NCBI GenBank assembly: GCA_028823175.1
Contig: JAPKBZ010000028.1
Location: 1-51,129, forward strand
Source: Myxococcota bacterium
GTDB lineage: Bacteria; Myxococcota_A; UBA9160; UBA4427
Direction of reading: 5' to 3'
DNA length: 51,129 nt
A program made the position numbers and the translations under genes. The notes beneath the pieces were generated by a model that was given only the letters and a program-made list of their open reading frames with translations, searched no databases and was not told where the DNA came from. Positions 45,248 to 51,129 of the stretch are shown here, piece by piece. Each line of letters opens with the position of its first letter. Position 1 is the first letter of the stretch.

Positions 45248-46156
45248 CTACTCGGACGGCGGCAGGAGCCGACCGTCGGCATCGCGCCGCTCGGGGCCGA
45301 TCACCCGGGCCCTGCTGTCCCCAAAAGGCGCATCGCGTTCGGTGATTGTCTGTTTCACGCCCTTGCTCGCGAAGTCCTTGAAAACCTGCCGTGCGGCTCG
45401 CGCCGTATGAGCCTTAGCGTCGTTTTCGGCGGCAAGCCTCTGCAGAGTCTGAGCGCCCATCAATTCCATTCCAAGGTTCACGATGCGCTTATTGGCAGCA
45501 AGAAGGTCGGTGTCGACCAATGCAAATCGGTCTGCCAGGCCCTCGACTTCGCTTTCGAGAAATTCAGGCGGGACCGATTTCATCGCAAACCCGATCCTCG
45601 CAGCGTCCTCGCCACTGACCGAATCTCCTGTCAGGAGCAAGCGCTTTGTCCACTGGGGCCCGCAATGATAGAGCCACATATGATTGGGAGGTGCGCCCAT
45701 ATTACGAAGAGGCGGGAAGCCAATAACAGCATCGTCGGCGGCAATCACGATGTCGCAATAAAGCGCGAGGTCCGTTCCGCCAGCAAGGCAGTGGCCATGG
45801 ATTTGTGCAATCGACGGCTTGTGCATCTCCCAGAGAGTTCGCATGCATCGCTGAAAATGCTCGAGCCCCCATGTGTCATCCTCGATACCCCTGCCCGATC
45901 GACGCTTGACTCCGTCGTCAGGGCGCGACGAACGACTGGGAGCGAGGTCGTACCCCGCAGAAAATCCGAGCCCAGAACCCCGAATGATCACCGAGTGCAC
46001 GGATTGATCGTCGTCTGCCTCCCAGAGCGCTGCTTGAAATTCTTCGAGCAGCCCAAGCGAGAGCGCGTTTCGCTGCTTGGGCCGATTGAGTGTCACACGG
46101 GCCCGATTGCGATCAACTTCATAGAGGATGTGTTCGTAGGTGCTTTTGTCTGCCAC
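45248..46156 (-). CDS. Enoyl-CoA hydratase/isomerase family protein
   Basis: A 302-residue crotonase: LNRPKQRNALSLGLLEEF, then GLGFSAGYDLAPSR (oxyanion loop with Asp) and HGHCLAGGTDLALYCDIVIA, in which Asp replaces the first usual Glu. The second acid position reads GFPPLRNMGAPP, with no Glu. It is therefore not a plain hydratase. The start is a GTG at 46156 with GGGAGG before it. It converges on the rhodanese gene with 129 bp between them; the ThuA-like gene diverges from it across 163 bp. Confidence 0.9.
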   Translation of the reverse strand: MADKSTYEHILYEVDRNRARVTLNRPKQRNALSLGLLEEFQAALWEADDDQSVHSVIIRGSGLGFSAGYDLAPSRSSRPDDGVKRRSGRGIEDDTWGLEHFQRCMRTLWEMHKPSIAQIHGHCLAGGTDLALYCDIVIAADDAVIGFPPLRNMGAPPNHMWLYHCGPQWTKRLLLTGDSVSGEDAARIGFAMKSVPPEFLESEVEGLADRFALVDTDLLAANKRIVNLGMELMGAQTLQRLAAENDAKAHTARAARQVFKDFASKGVKQTITERDAPFGDSRARVIGPERRDADGRLLPPSE

Positions 46157-46319
46157 GCCGGCCTCCCATTGAGTCGCCTACTATACTCGATTCACGGTGC
46201 GTGCTCGACAGCAACTGCGCTCAATCGCTCCCAGGTCCGGTGGTTGAGCTGGCATGACCGGCATGAAAAGACCATCCTTGCTCTTCAACCGATCACATCA
46301 GTCAGGGAGTGGCAGGAAT

Positions 46320-47060
46320 ATGCCGGAGCCTATCCGAGCCTATCTCGTCGCCAACGCGCGATTCCACGACACAGATTTTGCACGCCTCGCCCTCCTGGGA
46401 CTGCTTGCAGAGAACGCCGAGATTCGCACCCACGTCTCCGACAGCTATGCAAATACGAAGGCCATCGCGGAAGCAGATTTCCTGATCACGTATACCTGCG
46501 ATCTGAGGCCCAGCAAAAAAGAGGAGCAGGCTCTTCTCGAATTCGTTTCGTCGGGCAAGCGTTGGATCGCTCTTCACGGCACCAATGCCATTCTCGACTT
46601 CACCAGCAAGGGCCTCCATTGCCCACGCGAACACACAACGTTCATGGAAACCCTGGGGAGCCGCTTCATTTCGCACCCGCCCGCGCAGCCCTATCAGGTC
46701 ACGATTTCGGACCCTGAGCACCCGCTGGTGGCGGGCATGAAAAGCTTCGAAACCGACGACGAGCTCTACCTTTGCGAGTATTACGGCAAGGTTCATCCGC
46801 TGCTAGAAACTCGCTTTACCGGAAGCTTCGAATCGGGATACGTCGAGAATGATTGGCCCGATGATCAGCCGAGGCTCGTCGCCTATACCCACCCCGTTGG
46901 CCAAGGCGAAGTTCTTTATATCACCCTGGGCCACTGCTGCGGCCGACACGATATGCGTCCGATTCGAGAGGTCGCGGAGGTCGTGCGCGGATCATGGGAG
47001 AATCCGGTCTTCATCGACTTGCTGAGACGCGGACTCCGTTGGGGAGCGGGGACTCTCTAG
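46320..47060 (+). CDS. ThuA-like domain protein
   Basis: A 246-residue protein of the ThuA-like (class I glutamine amidotransferase-like) fold. The pattern IAEADFLITYTCDLRPSKKE, then GKRWIALHGTNAILDF, then ISDPEHPLVAGMKSFETDDE and YITLGHCCGRHD match the family, named for a trehalose-utilisation protein but mostly of unknown function. The start at 46320 follows CAGGGAG; a frame upstream to 46254 exists. Neighbours are unrelated in type, so its role is open. Confidence 0.85.
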   Translation: MPEPIRAYLVANARFHDTDFARLALLGLLAENAEIRTHVSDSYANTKAIAEADFLITYTCDLRPSKKEEQALLEFVSSGKRWIALHGTNAILDFTSKGLHCPREHTTFMETLGSRFISHPPAQPYQVTISDPEHPLVAGMKSFETDDELYLCEYYGKVHPLLETRFTGSFESGYVENDWPDDQPRLVAYTHPVGQGEVLYITLGHCCGRHDMRPIREVAEVVRGSWENPVFIDLLRRGLRWGAGTL

Positions 47061-47134
47061 TCTCCTTTTGGCCCTGACGCCCAGAGCTGAGCGGCGACCA
47101 GCCCCTCCGTCAATCTCCTACTCAGCGACTCAGC

Positions 47135-48049
47135 CTAATTCTCCGCGACGGGTGACCAGGCGACCGGAAAGACGTCGGGGAAATCGGCCAGGGGCTGACC
47201 CGAGCGAGGCTCGTGACCATAAAGGTCTCGCGGATCGGGGATGATCTGGCCGATCCGGTGCAGGTAACGCACATCGTCACCGGCCCAAAGCGAAGCATGG
47301 GCACGGCGTTGAGTTTTGGAAACGATATTTCCTCCAGCGGCGTGAAGAATATGTCCGTGGAATAGAATCACGTCCCCGGGTTCATAATCCCACCCCATGA
47401 TGTCGTAAGACTCCCGATGCGCCTCGATATCGGGCACTTTGGGCAGGCTATTATCACGGATCCCACTGAAATAATTCCAGTCCTCGTAAGCCTCGACTCC
47501 GAGCATAGGCTCTCCCGGGCGAGCCTCATCGAGCATCTCGCGCGCATGGGTATCCAGGTCGGGATCACGACCCGCCAGGGGCGAGTACGTCACGTTCCAG
47601 AGGTGCGATCCGCGCACGACTTCAAGGCTGACCTCTCGCGAAACCCTATCGGGTGAAACCCATGCACGAATCAGATCATTCCCGTCGAGGTTGTAGTAGC
47701 AGGTGTCTTGATGCCATGGAGTCGGAGGAAAGAGACCTTCGGGCTTGTAGAAGAGCTGGTCCATGTAGAAACGAACCTGGCTCCTGAGAGCTCGACCCAC
47801 GATTTCCGCGAGGGGGGAGTCATCCACGATCTGGCGCAGAGCGGATGCCTTGGCCGCCGGGAATTGATCCACTCGAAGGGTCCCCAGGCTCTCGGACATC
47901 ACATCGGGCTGCTCAATTGCTGCATCGACCCCTTCCCGAAGAAGGTCGACCCACTCTGAGGAAAGGACCCCCTTAAGCAGGACAGCGCCATCTCTGTGAA
48001 AAGCCTCGATCTCTTCTTCAGTGATCAGGCGAAGCGGCTCGTCTCCCAT
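47135..48049 (-). CDS. Phytanoyl-CoA dioxygenase (PhyH) family protein
   Basis: A 304-residue Fe(II)/2-oxoglutarate oxygenase: TEEEIEAFHRDGAVLLKGVL opens the fold, TPWHQDTCYYN gives the HxD metal pair, and HGHILHAAGGN with the following RRAHASLW gives the third His and the 2OG Arg. The family hydroxylates lipid-like acids and many other small molecules. The start at 48049 lacks a marked ribosome site. Same strand as the following SDRs; 236 bp separate it from the next gene upstream. Confidence 0.9.
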   Translation of the reverse strand: MGDEPLRLITEEEIEAFHRDGAVLLKGVLSSEWVDLLREGVDAAIEQPDVMSESLGTLRVDQFPAAKASALRQIVDDSPLAEIVGRALRSQVRFYMDQLFYKPEGLFPPTPWHQDTCYYNLDGNDLIRAWVSPDRVSREVSLEVVRGSHLWNVTYSPLAGRDPDLDTHAREMLDEARPGEPMLGVEAYEDWNYFSGIRDNSLPKVPDIEAHRESYDIMGWDYEPGDVILFHGHILHAAGGNIVSKTQRRAHASLWAGDDVRYLHRIGQIIPDPRDLYGHEPRSGQPLADFPDVFPVAWSPVAEN

Positions 48050-48285
48050 GATCTCACGCTACCTCACACCCTATGGCCCAACCACACCACACGGGGCTCG
48101 AGGGTGAAGAACTCGAGGAAGGCAGGGAACTCACCGCATCTCTAATTAGATCGAATGCTCTCCTGGGCTACCTACCCGCCGACGAAGCGCTGTTGTCCTC
48201 TGCCCAGCGAGCGGCACAGATCTCCGCAAGGCGACGCCACGCTCTGCGCCGCTTCGGCTTCTAACGCGAGACGAGCTGACCGCTC

Positions 48286-49113
48286 TCAGCCACCCAAGTT
48301 CATCGATTTCGGCGGGCGCACGACGATGTCCGCCAAGTTCACTTCGATGGGTTGGTTGACTGCAAAAAGTACTGCTCTCGCTACATCATCGGGGTGACCA
48401 AGCACTTGCTTCATTTTATCTGCGAGGGTCTCGAGCACTTCTGGCGGAATCCGTTCCCCCTGTGTCAACTTGACATCGATTCCCGCCATCTTCGCGACTC
48501 CTTCGACGAACTGGGTATCGAAGTGACGAGCAAAATTGGTTGCGATCACTCCCGGCATCACATTCGTCACGCGAATCGTGTCATCTTCAAGTTCCTCGCG
48601 AAGCGTGGCCGAAATCGCATTGACCGCATGTTTCGTCGAACCGTAGACGCCCGAGTTATTTCGTTGCGCAGCGATTGAAGAGATATTAACGATCTGACCC
48701 TCAGCATTGCAGGCTCGCATCGCCTTGACCGCCGACTGACAACCAACGAGAAGCGCCAGAATATTCGTCTCGAGCATGGTTCGCCAATTCTCGGCGTCTC
48801 CCTCCATAATCGAGGCGGGGAATCCGACGCCCGCATTATTGACCATGATGTCGAGCCGACCGGTAAAGTCCACCGCCGCCTGGATCAAGCCGCGGACCTG
48901 GGCGGGATCACGAATGTCGGCGGTAATGACCTCGGCTCGGCCACCCGAAGCCTCTATTCTTTTTTTCGATTCAAGCATCGATTCTTCGGTTCGTCCCGAG
49001 AGAAAAACGCACGCACCGGCTTCCCCGAGCTGCTCTGCAATTGAGCAGCCTATGCCGCTGGACGCACCGGTCACAACGGCGGTCTTTCCATCAAGGGTCT
49101 TCGCTGTGCTCAT
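48286..49113 (-). CDS. Short-chain dehydrogenase/reductase
   Basis: A 275-residue classical SDR. The loop is AVVTGASSGIGCSIAEQLGE, SGRTE follows strand 2 (Arg suggests NADP), VNNAGVGFPAS, catalytic Ser in NISSIAAQR and YGSTK as YxxxK. AAAGGA precedes the ATG at 49113. A second SDR gene ends 56 bp upstream (49170) on the same strand, so the two may be one transcript starting near 50136. Confidence 0.92.
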   Translation of the reverse strand: MSTAKTLDGKTAVVTGASSGIGCSIAEQLGEAGACVFLSGRTEESMLESKKRIEASGGRAEVITADIRDPAQVRGLIQAAVDFTGRLDIMVNNAGVGFPASIMEGDAENWRTMLETNILALLVGCQSAVKAMRACNAEGQIVNISSIAAQRNNSGVYGSTKHAVNAISATLREELEDDTIRVTNVMPGVIATNFARHFDTQFVEGVAKMAGIDVKLTQGERIPPEVLETLADKMKQVLGHPDDVARAVLFAVNQPIEVNLADIVVRPPKSMNLGG

Positions 49114-49169
49114 TTCAAGAAATCCTTTGGGTAACTCGAGTGAATTAGAGGCGGGTGATCCTTGCTTCG

Positions 49170-50006
49170 TCAGGGAGAAGGAAGAATAAGAGCTTCGACT
49201 TTTCCAAGGAATTCCTGTCGATCGGGTGCGCCGATCAATCCCATGATCATCGCGGCATCTTTGCCTACAGGGTTACGAACCGGCGTTTCTCGGGTAGCGC
49301 ACTCGTAGATCTTATCAGCGACTTCCTGGGGGTCGGACGAGTCACCTCCTTCGCGAGTAGCTCCGGACGAGAAGTGCTCTCGCAGGTGTTTCGCATACTC
49401 AACAACTTCATTCTCTCCGTTGGACATCTCTTCGTCATCGACGTTTGAGGTGAAAGCTGTTTTTCGATACACACCCGGCGCTACAGATTTCACCCGGATA
49501 CCCAGGGGCTTACACTCCCAGTAGAGGGCTTCCGTGAACCCCTCGGCGGCGAATTTGGCCGAACAATAATTCGTCTCGACGGGCAGTCCCAAGATGCCTG
49601 CCATCGAAGTCACGTTGATTACGCAGCCCTCGCCACGGCGACGCATATGCGGAAGAACCGCACGCGTCACTCGCATCAAACCGAACACGTTAATGTCGTA
49701 TAGCGACAAGATCTTCTCGTCGGTCGTCTGTTCAAGGAGCGCCCGACCCCCTCGGCCCGCATTATTTACGAGCACATCGATCGCCCCAAACCGCTCGATC
49801 GACGCGTCCACGGCGGCACGGATGCTCTCACTATCCGTCACATCGAGCCGAGTGACGAAGACCGAATCGAGGTCGGCGAGATCTCCCTGATCGTCCAGCG
49901 AGCGCATGGTCGCCACGACATTCCACCCCTTCTTTTGGAAGGTTTTTGCCGCAAGGCGGCCAATGCCAGTAGAACACCCTGTAATCAGTACGGTTTTCGG
50001 CGCCAT
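49170..50006 (-). CDS. Short-chain dehydrogenase/reductase under a probable TetR operator
   Basis: A 278-residue classical SDR: VLITGCSTGIGRLAAKTFQK, then TMRSLDD (Arg after strand 2), VNNAGRGGRAL, catalytic Ser in NVTSMAGILG and YCSAK as YxxxK. The start at 50006 follows GGAGAG; the frame runs further to 50141 through the promoter region. It diverges from the TetR gene; two inverted repeats lie between them, so it is the likely target of that repressor. Confidence 0.92.
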   Translation of the reverse strand: MAPKTVLITGCSTGIGRLAAKTFQKKGWNVVATMRSLDDQGDLADLDSVFVTRLDVTDSESIRAAVDASIERFGAIDVLVNNAGRGGRALLEQTTDEKILSLYDINVFGLMRVTRAVLPHMRRRGEGCVINVTSMAGILGLPVETNYCSAKFAAEGFTEALYWECKPLGIRVKSVAPGVYRKTAFTSNVDDEEMSNGENEVVEYAKHLREHFSSGATREGGDSSDPQEVADKIYECATRETPVRNPVGKDAAMIMGLIGAPDRQEFLGKVEALILPSP

Positions 50007-50135
50007 GTCCAACTCTCCAATATCGGCTTTTCCGCTCGCTCTAGGACCGACAAAATCTCTTCTCACCGACTCACGGAGTGCTCCCTGCCCTCCGTCCCCA
50101 GGAGCAATATCATGCTTTTCCACCGGCGCTGAAGC

Positions 50136-50159
50136 TGACATAATATTAAAATTATGTCA
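50136..50159. promoter_or_regulatory. Perfect 9-bp inverted repeat: candidate TetR operator 1
   Basis: TGACATAAT, 6 bases, ATTATGTCA: 24 bp overall with both arms identical in reverse complement. It lies between the divergent SDR (start 50006) and TetR (start 50255) genes. On the minus strand it contains TTGACA, which could be a -35 element for the SDR. Confidence 0.65.
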
Positions 50160-50220
50160 AGAAGGCCTCGGGAGAGGGAACGGGACGGGATCGGCGGCGC
50201 CTATCGCCAGTAATTCGGCC

Positions 50221-50244
50221 TGACAAAATGACCGCCTTGTGTCA
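50221..50244. promoter_or_regulatory. Second 24-bp inverted repeat: candidate TetR operator 2
   Basis: TGACAAAAT, 6 bases, CTTGTGTCA: same 24-bp length and the same TGACA/TGTCA ends as the first, with 7 of 9 arm positions matched. It ends 10 bases before the TetR ATG, so it could block that gene's own transcription. No ribosome site is visible before the ATG. Confidence 0.55.
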
Positions 50245-50254
50245 AAATTTTTGA

Positions 50255-50854
50255 ATGACGGAAGACCTCCAAGAAGACCCCAAGCGTGCTTCGATCGCCG
50301 CAGCTGCGATCAATGTTTTTTCGGCCAGGGGCTTTGCTCGCACGTCGATGGCCAACATCGCGAACGAAGCGGGTATGTCTCGACCGGCGCTCTACCAATA
50401 TTTTCAGAACAAGGGCGATATCTTCGGGTATGCGTTCACTGCTCTGGTCGAAGATGCGGCGAACGACGCCCTCTCGGCGCTCGAACTGGATGGTTCTGTA
50501 GCCGACCAGCTTGACGGTTTTCTTCAGAACTTCGACGGCGCCTTCTGGGAGCGGACTTCCGCATCCCCCTACGGTGATGAACTGCTCAGTGCAAAGTCCG
50601 AGTATGCACCCCGCGCAGTGGGCACCGTCATGGCCCGAATTCGTCGTGGTCTTGAGACCTATCTGAAGAAAGTGGGGCCACCGGGCCGGTCCGCTGCGAT
50701 CCGGGAGAGGCGGCAGGGATGGATCGACATGCTTGAGTATGCGCCGAGGGGCTTCAAACTCGATCGGCCCTCGATCAATCTCTATCGACAACGACTCAGT
50801 GCGCTCGCCAAGAGCATTGCAGCCGACTGTGAAATGAAACTTCGCTCAGCCTAG
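50255..50854 (+). CDS. TetR-family transcriptional regulator
   Basis: A 199-residue TetR protein: SIAAAAINVFSARGFARTSM, then ANIANEAGMSRPALYQYFQN with the KGDIFGYAFT ending form the helix-turn-helix of the family. The rest is a ligand-binding helical domain with no recognisable specificity. It diverges from an SDR pair and carries two candidate operators upstream. There is no Shine-Dalgarno sequence before the ATG, so leaderless or weak translation is possible. The inducer is presumably the substrate or product of the SDR/PhyH genes. Confidence 0.92.
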   Translation: MTEDLQEDPKRASIAAAAINVFSARGFARTSMANIANEAGMSRPALYQYFQNKGDIFGYAFTALVEDAANDALSALELDGSVADQLDGFLQNFDGAFWERTSASPYGDELLSAKSEYAPRAVGTVMARIRRGLETYLKKVGPPGRSAAIRERRQGWIDMLEYAPRGFKLDRPSINLYRQRLSALAKSIAADCEMKLRSA

Positions 50855-51129
50855 GCGGAAGGTATCCTGACAGATTTTTGGGATTCTCTGAGACCAAAAT
50901 AAACGCGCGAACCGACTCTTTCCCAGCGAAAACAGCACCTCCTCAGCGAAGAGCCGGGCCTAGCTGGGCTTCAAGCACAAACAGAACGGTCTCGGACCCG
51001 GCTATCGGGGTACCCTCGTCACCAGACCCTTGAGCCCTGGCGAGCCCGTTTCGCTGGAGCCTCGGAAGGTTTTCCCCTCGCCGACCGACTCAGGGGGTGT
51101 GGGGCCCGGGAGCAGGGCCTGCCTAGCTC
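50855..51129. other. End of window, no supportable gene
   Basis: Short open frames touch the right edge on the minus strand (the longest about 40 codons), but none has recognisable content. I see no clear hairpin or repeat. Confidence 0.4.

Noticed and set aside
48073-48264. 63-codon frame on the plus strand between PhyH and SDR genes
   Set aside because: No ribosome site, no recognisable motif, and an Arg/Ala-rich composition typical of chance frames in GC-rich DNA.
50855-51129. Short open frames at the right edge
   Set aside because: Too short and with no recognisable content to claim a partial gene.
1-51129. CRISPR, insertion sequences, phage or defence systems
   Set aside because: No repeat-spacer pattern, transposase or integrase motif, or defence-type gene was seen.

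Overview
This is a GC-rich, gene-dense bacterial chromosomal segment with 41 supportable protein-coding genes, one of them cut by the left edge. I see no rRNA, tRNA, CRISPR array, insertion sequence or phage gene. The content suggests a free-living heterotroph that degrades lipids, sterol-like compounds or aromatics: two crotonases, two thiolase-fold proteins, a CaiB-type CoA-transferase, an acyl-CoA dehydrogenase, a P450, three SDRs, an LLM-type flavoprotein, a PhyH oxygenase and VOC and amidohydrolase proteins. This mix is common in uncultured Myxococcota, Binatota and other proteobacteria-like lineages. No phylogenetic marker gene is present, so the placement is only a guess.

Layout. 1-4919 (minus) is a MoxR / DUF58 / DUF4381 / VWA / VWA-TPR operon with start-stop overlaps, a chaperone-ATPase and von Willebrand module acting at the membrane. 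5189-9073 holds a CoA-transferase, an internally duplicated DsbA/HCCA-isomerase-like protein and a crotonase. 9457-11337 is a GT-C-like membrane protein. 11373-13859 is a dimethylglycine/sarcosine-dehydrogenase-like flavoprotein, divergent from a GHMP sugar kinase plus sugar nucleotidyltransferase pair (14022-15793). 15990-17162 is a thiolase. 17208-24149 (minus) is a probable catabolic operon: P450, DUF4404, amidohydrolase, double CaiB CoA-transferase, DUF35 protein and SCP-x/Ltp2-like thiolase homologue. A divergent AraC regulator follows at 24338.

25525-39310 is a patchwork: a small secreted protein, a GFA-type zinc protein, an acyl-CoA dehydrogenase, an LLM flavoprotein, an iron-type alcohol dehydrogenase, a SnoaL-like protein, a 1002-residue double glycosyltransferase, an HdeD-like membrane protein, a VOC protein, an unknown membrane protein and a hybrid histidine kinase.

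39642-45118 (plus) contains an SDR, an esterase, and then the most distinctive feature of the window: one ORF fusing a PatB/MalY-type C-S lyase to a cysteine-dioxygenase-like cupin, followed 4 bp later by a four-domain rhodanese. Together they could cleave a thioether or cysteine conjugate, oxidise the freed thiol and handle the sulfane sulfur. 45248-50854 ends with a crotonase, a ThuA-like protein, a PhyH oxygenase, two SDRs and a TetR regulator. The region between the last SDR and TetR carries two 24-bp inverted repeats of similar sequence, most simply read as TetR operators.
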